Shown here piece by piece: positions 1 to 9,100 of a DNA stretch of 64,000 nucleotides. The notes beneath the pieces were generated by a model. It saw nothing but the letters and a program-made list of their open reading frames with translations. It searched no databases and had not been told where the DNA came from. Each line of letters begins with the position of its first letter. The first letter of the stretch is position 1. The stretch lies in the NCBI RefSeq assembly GCF_003991355.1, contig NZ_RCSU01000007.1, forward strand, positions 277,514 to 341,513. Direction: 5' to 3'. Position numbers and translations under genes: made by a program. The DNA comes from Pseudoflavitalea rhizosphaerae. GTDB lineage: Bacteria > Bacteroidota > Bacteroidia > Chitinophagales > Chitinophagaceae.

Positions 1-1750
1 GCGAACCTGAAACAGTTACGGAGAGGCCGATCTTTGAATCCCTGAAGAATTCCAGTTTGCGTTCGTCCATCATCAGGAACTTGATGGGTACGCCACTCTT
101 GCGGATGGCGAGCGCAAAGATATTATCCTGGCTGATCTCGTCGTAGTACTGTTGTCCTCGATCGAAATCGTGACGCACCATCCAGCTCACGTAAGTTCTC
201 GGGCTCTTGTCGAAGAACCAGCGGCCGTCGAACTGGTATTTGAATTCCTGGTCTTTGAAGCCATATGCGAGATAACCGTGCAGGAAAAGGTTCTTGTTGA
301 AATATTTATTGGTGCCCAGATCGAAGCGGGTCCTGAATCCTTCCTGTTGGTTATAGGTGATCCAGTTGTACCAGGGGCCGATCTCATAATTGCCTATATT
401 CCTGTAGCCGGTCACCAGGAAATTAACGGTTTTGGCTACACGCCGGAAGGCAGGCAGGCTCAGCAGGGTATCGATGGTTTTGTACAACGCTTGCTCGTGT
501 TTGCTCAGGTCTTCATGGCGGGCTTCCACCCAGAAGCTGTCTGGCACTTTCATGGCTTCAGGAGGCATCACGGTCTCTTCCAGGATACTGTTCTTGGCCA
601 GTTCGTTGAGAACGCTGCTGTCGTTCACGATTACATTTTCGTAGGTGGTGCTTTTGCGGCCAATGGCGGAGAGGTGCTTGTCGCCGGTGAGCGACATATC
701 CACCACAAATTTATCGCGGCTGAGGAACCATGTGGAATCGTTGATCAGTTTGAATTCCTGGATGAGACTGAGCTTGTCCACGAAATTGATATTTGCATCT
801 TTTGTGAGGCGCAGGTTCATTTTTTGGATGGCCCAGGTAGGATCATGCACCCAGCAGTCGCCCTCGAAAGTATTTTCTCCTTTTCGTTTAGGCGTAAAGG
901 TTACGTGAATGAGCCGCTGGTTATTTACATACTGGGTGTCCAGTACGCGGAAACGGTAATAATTATCGCCGTTATCACTGATCGGGCTTACAAACTGTTT
1001 GTCGAATACCGGGATAAAATTGGAATAGAAGTTAATGTTCTGGTCCATGCCCCCGAGGAGCTTACCCACGCTCTCGTTATTGACGCCGATGGTTTTGATG
1101 CCTTTGAATACTTCCCGGCGTTTTTTGGGCGATTTCTGGTAATAGTAGTCGGATATAGCTTCCGTAAGGTATACGGGAAGGAAGGTATTGCCTTCTTCGG
1201 TGGTATCGATATTGTTGAGTACAAATTTGAATTGCTTCACGAAGGGCAGCTTTCCGAATTTATCTTTCTTGATATTCTTCAGGTCTATCTCCAGTTTGTT
1301 GTAGAGTTCGTAGGAGAAGTTCTGAAAGCGGTAACGGTCGTTCTTTGGTTTGTGCTTAACGATGCGTTTCCACATGAGGTAGCCGCGATCGATCTTTTGC
1401 CTTACCACTACTTCTTCCACAAACTTGCCCCGTTCCAGCATAATGGTAAGGTCCAGCACACCGTTCTTTTCCTTACTGACGAGTGCGGAGTCAATTACCA
1501 GGAAGAAGTCCTGGAAACCAACATAGGTAACTTTGATGGTATCTGCGGGCCATTGATCGAAGCGGAAGATGAAGGCGCCGGAGGAGTCGCTGACGCCACC
1601 GTTACCTCTTTTAAGGAATTGCATGGATGCGAACGGTACGCGTTCGTCGCTATGTGCATCTTTAATGATCCCTCTGAGGATCTTCGTTTGTGCCTGTGAT
1701 ATACCCTGAAGGCAGAGCAATAAAACTATCAGCGATATACAGCCTCTCAT
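1..1750 (-). CDS. DUF5686 / carboxypeptidase-regulatory-like outer-membrane protein (partial, 3' end outside window)
   Basis: Reading leftward from the ATG at 1750 gives an uninterrupted frame of about 583 codons that leaves the window at base 1, so the C-terminus is missing. It begins with a signal peptide (MRGCISLIVLLLCLQGISQA). Residues about 25-110 form a carboxypeptidase D regulatory-like beta-sandwich (ILRGIIKDAHSDERVPFASM, later VTYVGFQDFFLV), as found at the N-terminus of many Bacteroidota surface proteins. The rest, with RGYLMWKRIVKHKPKNDRYR and the stretch ending in a conserved TWAIQKMNLRLTKDANINFV segment, matches the DUF5686 family, whose missing C-terminal part is normally a beta-barrel. 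An outer-membrane location is inferred from the family; the function is unknown. The gene is transcribed away from the operon at 2005 onward. The family call is fairly sure and the role is not. Confidence 0.85.
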   Translation of the reverse strand, partial: MRGCISLIVLLLCLQGISQAQTKILRGIIKDAHSDERVPFASMQFLKRGNGGVSDSSGAFIFRFDQWPADTIKVTYVGFQDFFLVIDSALVSKEKNGVLDLTIMLERGKFVEEVVVRQKIDRGYLMWKRIVKHKPKNDRYRFQNFSYELYNKLEIDLKNIKKDKFGKLPFVKQFKFVLNNIDTTEEGNTFLPVYLTEAISDYYYQKSPKKRREVFKGIKTIGVNNESVGKLLGGMDQNINFYSNFIPVFDKQFVSPISDNGDNYYRFRVLDTQYVNNQRLIHVTFTPKRKGENTFEGDCWVHDPTWAIQKMNLRLTKDANINFVDKLSLIQEFKLINDSTWFLSRDKFVVDMSLTGDKHLSAIGRKSTTYENVIVNDSSVLNELAKNSILEETVMPPEAMKVPDSFWVEARHEDLSKHEQALYKTIDTLLSLPAFRRVAKTVNFLVTGYRNIGNYEIGPWYNWITYNQQEGFRTRFDLGTNKYFNKNLFLHGYLAYGFKDQEFKYQFDGRWFFDKSPRTYVSWMVRHDFDRGQQYYDEISQDNIFALAIRKSGVPIKFLMMDERKLEFFRDSKIGLSVTVSGS

Positions 1751-1980
1751 ACTTTGTTTTTCCACGGACTTGATTTGATCTTGTTCAAAAATACGTCAAT
1801 GCCTTTAATCATATCTTGTTAAAAGTGCATGAATGGTGGCGTACCATCTTTTAACATAACCTAAAGGGCCGGGCTGGGGCCATTTTGAACGCAGCTACCC
1901 GGGTTTTAGTATAACAACTGAAAGCAGAATTTCCCTCATATCGGGAGAAAAAAACTTGCAGATATGAAAAACTTATTGCT

Positions 1981-1997
1981 ACTTTGTATCACAAAGT
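1981..1997. promoter_or_regulatory. 17-bp palindromic operator (copy 1) overlapping the promoter of the membrane-protein/regulator operon
   Basis: ACTTTGTATCACAAAGT is a perfect 6-5-6 inverted repeat (ACTTTG, five bases, CAAAGT). It ends 7 bases before the ATG at 2005 and overlaps a TACTTTG string resembling a Bacteroidota -7 box. A second copy with the same arms and another centre lies at 2972-2988, and both continue into a CTTTTTA string. This is most simply the autoregulatory site of the winged-helix protein encoded at 2657-2956. The site is seen directly; the binding protein is inferred. Confidence 0.7.
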
Positions 1998-2004
1998 GCT
2001 TTTT

Positions 2005-2649
2005 ATGACATCAGAACACCAATCACTGGATGCTTTACAGGACATTAAACGGATGATGGAACGCTCGTCCCGTTTTATATCACTGAGTGGATGGAGTGGT
2101 GTAAGCGCTGGTATCTGTGCGCTGATCGGCGCCTGGTTTGCCAATAATACATTGGCGAATTTGCAGGGTGGCGATATTGAGCAGTATTCCAAAACGCCCA
2201 TCATTATTTCCAGGATCCAGGTATTCCGTGAACTTATCATCATTGCGATCTGTACCTTCGTGGCCGCAGTTATAAGTGCTTTCTTTTTTACCTGGATCCG
2301 GTCCAGGAAACAGAAAACACCCTTATGGGATCGCACGGTACAGCGGCTCATGTGGAATACCGTCCTTCCACTGGGCATTGGTGGAATAGTGATTTGGCGT
2401 TGTCTTGAACTCGGATATTTTGAAATGATCGCTCCAGGTTGCCTTATCTTTTACGGACTGGCGCTGGTAAATGCATCCAGGTACACCCTGGGCGAGATCC
2501 GTTACCTGGGGTACGGACAGTTGATCCTGGGACTGATCAATCTCTACAGTCTTGGCCTGGGGCTGTATCTCTGGGCCATCGGATTCGGCGTATTGCACAT
2601 CGTATATGGATTGGTGATGTGGTGGAAATACGAACGAATCAGTCAATAA
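2005..2649 (+). CDS. polytopic membrane protein co-transcribed with a winged-helix regulator
   Basis: This 214-residue protein starts MTSEHQSLDALQDIKRMMER. I chose the ATG at 2005 over an upstream in-frame TTG because the TTG lies inside the promoter/operator palindrome. After an amphipathic N-terminal helix there are about six hydrophobic segments (around residues 23-43, 72-95, 120-140, 143-160 and two between 170 and 208). No catalytic motif is visible. In Bacteroidota such proteins are commonly found next to small winged-helix regulators, as here: the regulator starts 7 bases after this stop. The start codon is almost at the end of the operator, so translation is probably from a nearly leaderless mRNA. 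The molecular function is unknown; sensing of a membrane signal for the regulator is only a guess. Confidence 0.8.
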   Translation: MTSEHQSLDALQDIKRMMERSSRFISLSGWSGVSAGICALIGAWFANNTLANLQGGDIEQYSKTPIIISRIQVFRELIIIAICTFVAAVISAFFFTWIRSRKQKTPLWDRTVQRLMWNTVLPLGIGGIVIWRCLELGYFEMIAPGCLIFYGLALVNASRYTLGEIRYLGYGQLILGLINLYSLGLGLYLWAIGFGVLHIVYGLVMWWKYERISQ

Positions 2650-2656
2650 GCATTGC

Positions 2657-2956
2657 ATGAAGAACCCAATTGAACATCTCAATAAAATTTTCGATAATCG
2701 CGTACGCCTTGGGGTGATGAGTACTCTTATGGTGAACGAAGAGATCAATTTCAATGATCTCAAACAACTCATGGATGTTACCGACGGAAACCTGGCTTCC
2801 CATCTTTCCACACTCGAAGAACATGGGTATATCAAAGTGCATAAAGGATTTATCGGGCGAAAGACCAATACCACCTATTCTATTACCAAGGCGGGAGAGA
2901 AAGCATTCAAAGAACATATCGAAGCGCTCGAAAGCATGATCAGGGGTATAAAATAA
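2657..2956 (+). CDS. winged-helix transcriptional regulator (ArsR/MarR-like, HTH_34 type)
   Basis: This 99-residue protein is a single winged-helix DNA-binding domain. Helices 2-3 carry LKQLMDVTDGNLASHLSTLE and the wing carries GYIKVHKGFIGRKTNTTY, followed by SITKAGEKAFKEHIEALE as the dimerisation helix. The family is known from Bacteroidota and usually represses its own operon. It lies 7 bases after the membrane-protein gene and 153 bases before the DUF4173 gene, with identical-arm palindromes upstream of both transcription units (1981-1997 and 2972-2988). It is clearly related to the regulator at 27413-27706 (shared GNL...L...GYI.VHK). No ligand-binding domain or metal-ligand cysteines are visible, so the inducing signal cannot be read from the sequence. 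Confidence 0.88.
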   Translation: MKNPIEHLNKIFDNRVRLGVMSTLMVNEEINFNDLKQLMDVTDGNLASHLSTLEEHGYIKVHKGFIGRKTNTTYSITKAGEKAFKEHIEALESMIRGIK

Positions 2957-2971
2957 TTTTTTTGTCATTTC

Positions 2972-2988
2972 ACTTTGAAATACAAAGT
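2972..2988. promoter_or_regulatory. 17-bp palindromic operator (copy 2) upstream of the DUF4173 gene
   Basis: ACTTTGAAATACAAAGT has the same ACTTTG and CAAAGT arms and the same 5-base spacer as the site at 1981-1997; only the spacer differs. It lies just after the regulator stop codon and 121 bases before the ATG at 3110. It suggests that the DUF4173 gene is controlled by the same winged-helix protein from its own promoter. Confidence 0.68.
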
Positions 2989-3015
2989 ACTTTTTAATAT
3001 GCTTAATAAATTTTC

Positions 3016-3099
3016 ATGAGAAAACTCCGGCATGTGATTACCCTGACCCTCAAAAGGAAAACAAACTGCCGGTGCGCCAAGGCCGGCAGTAATTTCTAA
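3016..3099 (+). CDS. possible 27-residue leader ORF upstream of the DUF4173 gene
   Basis: An ATG at 3016 opens a 27-codon frame (MRKLRHVITLTLKRKTNCRC, then AKAGSNF) that stops 10 bases before the DUF4173 start at 3110 and contains the hairpin ACTGCCGG...CCGGCAGT (3065-3090). The product would be short and strongly basic. It lies on the leader that the 2972-2988 operator would control. There is no obvious ribosome-binding site, and the frame may be chance. It could be a small protein, a leader peptide or nothing. Confidence 0.25.
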   Translation: MRKLRHVITLTLKRKTNCRCAKAGSNF

Positions 3100-3109
3100 A
3101 ATTCATTGT

Positions 3110-4690
3110 ATGCAAAATAATCCAACAGCTATCCGCTGGGTATTGGCCGGCGGTCTGCTCTTCAGTCTTGTGTTCTTTCATGAGAAACTGGCCTTGAACC
3201 TTGTACTGTTCGATCTTTTTATTCTGGCAGCATTATTCCTTCAATACGCCGAAGCCAGGCAAAACGCTGCGGTGAGATGGTTTGCACTTGGCCATCTCAC
3301 CAGCCTGGCTATGCTGGTGTTGCACAACACAGCGCTGAGCGTGTTCGCCTGCGTTATCACACTGGCGCTCACGGTGGCGTATGGATTATACCTGCACAGA
3401 AGTCCATGGTATGCCGGTGCTTCAGGGATCGCCAATATTCTTGTGAGCCCTTATCTTTTTTTCAGGGACCTGTTCGCAAATCAAAAAAGAGAAAAGAGGA
3501 AAAGAAAATGGACGAAGCTGGTCCGCTTCGCTATCCTTCCTGTTTTCCTGTTCCTGTTCTTTTTCGGCATCTACTCACTCGGCAACAGTGCGCTGAACCA
3601 GTTCACTGAAAAACTGGTCAACGAAATTTCACGGGCACTCGAAAGATTCATCGAAACCTTTTCCTGGGGCCGGTTCCTGCTCCTGCTGCTGGGACTGATG
3701 GTCTCTTCTGCCTTATTGCTTAAAAGACAATCACGCTATCTTTCCGAAAAGGACCTTGCACACAGGGACGACCTCCAAAGAAAGCGCATCACCTGGGCTG
3801 TGAGAAGCCACAATCCCTTTTACAACCTGGTAGCCACTTTCATGGGTAAACTGGCAACGGGAATAATGGCGTTGAAGAATGAAAATACAACAGGACTGAT
3901 CAGCCTTTTATTACTGAATGCCCTGCTGCTGGTTGTGAATATCCTCGACCTCAATCATATCTGGCTCAATTACGATCACTCCAATGAGCAGCTAATGTCA
4001 CAACTGGTGCATGAAGGCACTTATGTGCTTATCTTCTCCATTGTGATGGCCATGATGGTGGTGCTGTTCTTCTTCAAAGGCAACCTGAATTTCTACAACA
4101 GGAACAAATGGTTGAAGTACGGCGCTTATTGCTGGATCATTCAGAATACTTTCCTGGTAGCTTCGGTATTTATGCGCGACCTCTACTATATCCAGTATTA
4201 CGGGCTTGCCTATAAAAGGCTGGGTGTGTTGTTCTTCCTGTTGTTGGTGTTGATCGGACTGATCTCTGTTGCGCTAAAAGTGAAAAACAGGAAAACGAAT
4301 TATTACCTGCTCCGGGTGAATGCAACAGCTGCGATAGTAGTACTGGTAATGGCCAGTACAGTGCATTGGGACGAACTGATTGCCGGTCATAATCTGAGCA
4401 GGAAAGATAAGCTGGAACTGGATGTACCCTTCCTGCTCACTTTATCTGATAAGACCATTCCTCTCCTGGAAAAGAATATCGCCTTCCTGCAGCAACTGGA
4501 AGACAAAGCGCCGCCAAAAGTGGAACGTGATTTTTATGACGCGGGGTCCTGCAATGCCTGTTTTGTTGAGCAATTGAAATACAAAGAAAAACAGTTTCTG
4601 AAAAAACAATCTGCATACTCATGGCTTAGCTGGAACTATGCAGACAGCTACGTGAAACGATATTTGGCTTATCTTTCAACATCACATTGA
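3110..4690 (+). CDS. DUF4153/DUF4173-type integral membrane protein
   Basis: This 526-residue protein has about 12 hydrophobic segments through residue 430, with a basic cytoplasmic loop after the fourth (about residues 122-138, KREKRKRKWTK). A soluble C-terminal tail of about 100 residues contains DVPFLLTLSDKTIPLLEKNI and a CNACF cysteine pair. This layout matches DUF4173-type membrane proteins seen beside small winged-helix regulators in Bacteroidota. The operator copy at 2972-2988 places it under the neighbouring regulator. No catalytic residues are recognised. The biological role is unknown; the context (regulator plus two membrane proteins) suggests a small envelope-related regulon. Confidence 0.78.
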   Translation: MQNNPTAIRWVLAGGLLFSLVFFHEKLALNLVLFDLFILAALFLQYAEARQNAAVRWFALGHLTSLAMLVLHNTALSVFACVITLALTVAYGLYLHRSPWYAGASGIANILVSPYLFFRDLFANQKREKRKRKWTKLVRFAILPVFLFLFFFGIYSLGNSALNQFTEKLVNEISRALERFIETFSWGRFLLLLLGLMVSSALLLKRQSRYLSEKDLAHRDDLQRKRITWAVRSHNPFYNLVATFMGKLATGIMALKNENTTGLISLLLLNALLLVVNILDLNHIWLNYDHSNEQLMSQLVHEGTYVLIFSIVMAMMVVLFFFKGNLNFYNRNKWLKYGAYCWIIQNTFLVASVFMRDLYYIQYYGLAYKRLGVLFFLLLVLIGLISVALKVKNRKTNYYLLRVNATAAIVVLVMASTVHWDELIAGHNLSRKDKLELDVPFLLTLSDKTIPLLEKNIAFLQQLEDKAPPKVERDFYDAGSCNACFVEQLKYKEKQFLKKQSAYSWLSWNYADSYVKRYLAYLSTSH

Positions 4691-4716
4691 ATCATTTTTT
4701 CAATTAATGTTGACTC

Positions 4717-6186
4717 ATGAAGAAACACGTATTGCTGTTCACATTGCTCACAACCGGAGTGTCGGGCATTATGGCGCAGGATGGCTTGCAAACTGTATTT
4801 CAATCCATCAATACCGAAGTATTGTCCAATTCCAAAGCATATGAAACACTGAAGGAATCCACTCTCAGGATCGGTCATCGTCTTACCGGTTCTGCCAATG
4901 GAAAGAAGGCCGAGCAGCAGGTGTTCGATCTTCTTAAATCTTACGGTTACCAAAATGTAAGGTTTCAGCCATTTGAAGTGGAGAGCTGGAGCCGCGGCCA
5001 TGTTCATCTCGATCTGCTCAGTACTTCAGGGGAAAAGATCGAAGAGCTGAAGGCAGTCACGCTGGCCCACTCACCTGTACGTGTAAGCGAATCTGCTGAA
5101 ATTGTTGATATGGGCAGCGGCCTGGAAGAGGATTACCTCGTCAATCCGGGAAAAGCGAAAGGTAAGATCGTGCTGGCCTCTCTCTGGCTTAGCGCCGGCA
5201 GCAAGCCCGGTACACAAAACCTGCATCGCTCGGAAAAAACAGCACTCGCCATTAAATACGGAGCAAAGGGTATTATGTTGTTCAATGGTGTGAAGAATGG
5301 TGTTCTGCTCACCGGTACCGCTTCTGTTACAGGAAGGCTCAATCCGATCCCAGCAGTGTGCATCACCAATGAAGATGGCCTGCGGTTGAGGGAGATGCTG
5401 AAGCAGAAACAATATCATGCAAAACTCAGCATGGATAATCATAGCGGGCCCATCAAAGCACGCAATGTGATCGCCACGCTGCCCGGCACAAAATATCCCA
5501 ACGAGAAAATAATTGTCTGTGGCCACCTGGATAGCTGGGACCTGGCTACCGGCGCCACTGATAATGGTCTTGGTTCATTTGCCATCGTTGATATGGCGCG
5601 TACCTTCAAGACGCTTAGCCTGAAAACTGATCGCACCATCGAGTTTGTATTGTTCATGGGAGAAGAGCAGGGGCTGCTGGGATCACGTGCATATGTAGCC
5701 GACGCCGGCAAAAGAAAAACACTCGACCAGGTGAAATACGTTTTCAATTTCGATATGTCTGCCAATGCCATTGGATTTACGGCCGGAGGAAGAAAAGAAG
5801 CGGAAGCTTTTTTCAAGTCAACCGGGGAAGCCATCAGGGCCATCGATACTGTTTTTCAGAACAAGACCAGTGCAGGTGGTGCGGGATTGCACAGCGATCA
5901 TCAGCCATTCATGCTACAGGGCATTCCTACAGCCACATCGGTTACCAATATTCCTTCAGAAGTTTTCCGCTGTTATCATGCGGATTGTGATGATATAAGC
6001 CTGATCAACCGGAGTTGGATGGTTGACCAGGTCAGATTCAGTACGATGTTCATTTATGCTATCGGCAATGCGGCGGAGCTGCCTGCCAAACGTATGGACG
6101 ATGCCACAACCAAGCAGTTCCTGATCGATAATAAGCTCAAAGAGGCATTACAGATCGCGGGAGACTGGAGATGGATGGGAGAATAA
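4717..6186 (+). CDS. secreted M28-family zinc aminopeptidase with PA-domain insert
   Basis: This 489-residue protein has a signal peptide ending near residue 20 (SGIMAQ). Residues about 115-240 look like the protease-associated domain found in carboxypeptidase Q-like M28 enzymes. The zinc-peptidase core follows: CGHLDSWD (His270, Asp272), ATDNG (Asp282), the catalytic pair in MGEEQG (Glu316-Glu317), NFDMS, and a late SDHQPF histidine. The set of two-zinc ligands looks complete, so it should be active and hydrolyse N-terminal residues or dipeptides in the periplasm or outside the cell. It starts 26 bases after the DUF4173 stop and ends 4 bases before the convergent gene at 6191, leaving no room for a separate terminator. 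Confidence 0.9.
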   Translation: MKKHVLLFTLLTTGVSGIMAQDGLQTVFQSINTEVLSNSKAYETLKESTLRIGHRLTGSANGKKAEQQVFDLLKSYGYQNVRFQPFEVESWSRGHVHLDLLSTSGEKIEELKAVTLAHSPVRVSESAEIVDMGSGLEEDYLVNPGKAKGKIVLASLWLSAGSKPGTQNLHRSEKTALAIKYGAKGIMLFNGVKNGVLLTGTASVTGRLNPIPAVCITNEDGLRLREMLKQKQYHAKLSMDNHSGPIKARNVIATLPGTKYPNEKIIVCGHLDSWDLATGATDNGLGSFAIVDMARTFKTLSLKTDRTIEFVLFMGEEQGLLGSRAYVADAGKRKTLDQVKYVFNFDMSANAIGFTAGGRKEAEAFFKSTGEAIRAIDTVFQNKTSAGGAGLHSDHQPFMLQGIPTATSVTNIPSEVFRCYHADCDDISLINRSWMVDQVRFSTMFIYAIGNAAELPAKRMDDATTKQFLIDNKLKEALQIAGDWRWMGE

Positions 6187-6190
6187 GATC

Positions 6191-9100
6191 TTAGAAATCC
6201 ACTCCCATCGCAAAATGTAAAATGGGCTTGCCACCAAAAAAGCGGCCCATTTCCCATCCTGCATCCAGGCGAAGGAAATAACCCAGTAACATACTGCGCA
6301 CACCAAATCCGTAAGTACCGGCGAAAGGCCCGATACCACCGGCTTTGCTCTTCAGGTAAGTGAAGTCCGGTAAGTTGGGGTCCGAAGGATAAGTGAGCGA
6401 TGGCCTTGATAATTTATTGTACTCTCCATTCCAGGCGGTGCCCAGGTCAAAGAACTGGATAACCTGGAAATTGCGGACGAAGGCATTGTTGATCGGCCTG
6501 TTGATCAGCGTGGAGAATACAGGGAAACGAAGTTCACTGTTGATCACAAGTGCATTGTTGCCATTCGCGATATTCTGTTTGAAGCCGCGGAGATTCACTG
6601 CCAGCGATTGATACGCATAGGTTGGGTCCTGTGGTTGAGGCACAGGATAGTATTTGGGGAATAACCAGCCGTCTGACCCGCCGAGATAATAGATGATCTT
6701 CTTATCTCCGAAACTCATGTCACCTGCACCACGAACAGCCCAGATGAAGTTCCTGTAGATGGGGAAATAATAACGGGCATCGAAGCCGATATTAGTGGTC
6801 ATCCTTCCCGTTTTCTGCGTATTGGTAGCCTTGTCTTCGGGCTTATTCACCTGAGCATTCAGGTCGGCATAGATCTTATAACGAAGCCCATTGAGGATAT
6901 TGGTTGCTTTCTGGATAGAATTATCGTACACATATTCCAGTCTGGATACAGCAAAGGTCTGGTTGGCGATCTCCGGAGAGTCCAGTGAGATCTCTGCGCC
7001 CTGGCGCCAGTCTGTGCGCAGGAATACCTTGTCTGTGCGGATGCCGGCGGAGAGGCGGAGGCTACGGACCCTGTCGAACGGATATTTGATCACCGCCTGG
7101 TAGAGGTTGGTGAAGGATTTGGCTTCCAGGTTCAGGAGGTTGCCATTCACCAGCGGCACCTGGCCGATTTCTGTTTTCCTGTAATACAGGAGCGAGAAGT
7201 CGAGCCTTTTCTTCAGGTAATCCACACGGGCGAACCATTCGCTGCCACCATCGAAGAGCGACTGGTTAACGGGAACATAAATTCCTGCTCCGCCGGTACC
7301 GATAGAAGCGCCGCCACCCGAACCAATACCACCGATCAGCGGTAAACGAAATGCACCTGTGAAGCGGATATCTTCAAACAGGTCGAAGATGGAGGCCTTG
7401 ATCATACCGTTGAAGGAAGAACCGTTCTGCATGGACACAGGCAATGAGCCGGTATAGATCTGGTAACGGCTGATCAGTACATCGTTATTGAAACCTCCGG
7501 ACACATTGTCTACGGAGAATTTGAGTTTATAATCGAAGAGCTTGGCCTTTCTGAGGATGGGCTCTTTGCCAACGGGTTCTTCACCACCGGTATCGAAGAT
7601 GCTGGCAATGCGTTGTGCTGCAACGGCACTGTCCTGGGCAGTGATGGCCCTTGCCGGTTCTGTAACAGGCGGATTGGTGGGTGGTGGTTCTTTTTCGAAG
7701 CCAGTTTCAAAGGCATCGTTCTTTGTAGTATCGCGGTTGCCCGGCGTTTTCAGTTGGATGGCGTGACCGGCTGAAGCCCTGGTTGCATCCTGTCCGAGAA
7801 TGCGTTTACGGTATTCCGTTGGTTTGGGATTCACGTTCCTGCGCCTGAGGGCGGTTTCGTCTATGCGGAGGCGGTAGAGGAATTTGAGATTGCCCTGCTG
7901 CCTGGTTTCGCTGATCATGCCTTTATCTCCCGCGATCTTTGTTTCCAGCAGGTTGCTGGCGTAGTTGGTGATGGGAAATACATAGGCGGAATCGTTGGTC
8001 ATGGAGAAGGAGAACATGCTGTCTGGTTCGTTCTTGCCCCATGCTTTGAGGGTTGAGTCCAGCACCAGGGGATCCGGGTTGCGGAGGATCTCATCGCCCA
8101 CAATGAAAACCGTGTCTGCACCAGCACGCACTGTGTGGAAGAAACCGGCAAAGCGGTTAGCGATACCCGTTTGGTCGCTCACAAAAGTGAAGTGAGACGT
8201 ATTATACTGCATCGGGTATCGGGCATTGCCGTACTGCATATTGGTGAGCTGGCTGATCTGCCTGAATTCGCTCCTGTTCCAGTTGTCTGCCAGGAAAATA
8301 TTGTATCGGTTATTGGGGACCGTTGTATCATCTGATTTCAGGTCGAAGCTGCCGCTGGGCCTGTTGGAAGAGAAGATGATGCCTGTTTTGCTGGGGAAGG
8401 CCACAAATGAAGGATCGAGATCGGAGTATACATCGTCTGTGATCTGTTCGTAGCTGTCTGAGTCGATCTTGTAAATATAGATATCCGTCTGGCCGTTCCT
8501 GACAGCGCTGAGGAGAAGGGTATTATCGTCCAGGCCGTATTTGAAATCGAGTATTTGTTCAAAAGGGGAGATTTCCTGTTTGATCCTTTTGAAACGGACC
8601 ACGCCATCGTACACAAAGAGATGTGTTTTCCCTTCTTTCCAATAGATGCAGGCCAGTTTGGTGCCTTTGCCATTCCAGGCGAGCAGCGGATAGTTGGGGT
8701 TCACTTCGTTCTCATTGCTTTTTACACCGCTTTTCAGCAGTACTTTCCTGTCCACCATATTTTCCCAGAGCACTACCTGGTGCTGGCCTTTCACGTATTC
8801 CACTACGGCATAGGTCATGCTGCGGGGAGCTGGATTACCGGTGAAGCGGAAATAGTCCCTGTTGTGCTTCACTTCTTCCACTACGGTAGCGGCCCCTTTG
8901 GGTGCGTCACGGCGGCCTTTGAGATCGGCATAATATTTTTCGGTGGTCTTGTCCATGAAGTCTTTCAGTACATCCTTGAATTTTTTCTTGGCAATCCTTT
9001 GTGAGGCGGTATTGAGATTACGGTAAACACGGGCGAGATAGAGGAAGTAGGTTACATTTTCTTTCTTGTAGGTTTCCGCGATATAGTTCCAGAAAGCGTG

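Noticed and set aside
152..1699. A 515-codon open frame on the plus strand
   Set aside because: The minus strand encodes a recognisable DUF5686 protein with signal peptide across the same bases. The plus frame has no family features and is a shadow caused by base composition.
6186..6191. Expected terminator between the convergent M28 and PD40/barrel genes
   Set aside because: Only 4 bases separate the stops and no hairpin is visible in the flanking coding ends, so none is annotated.
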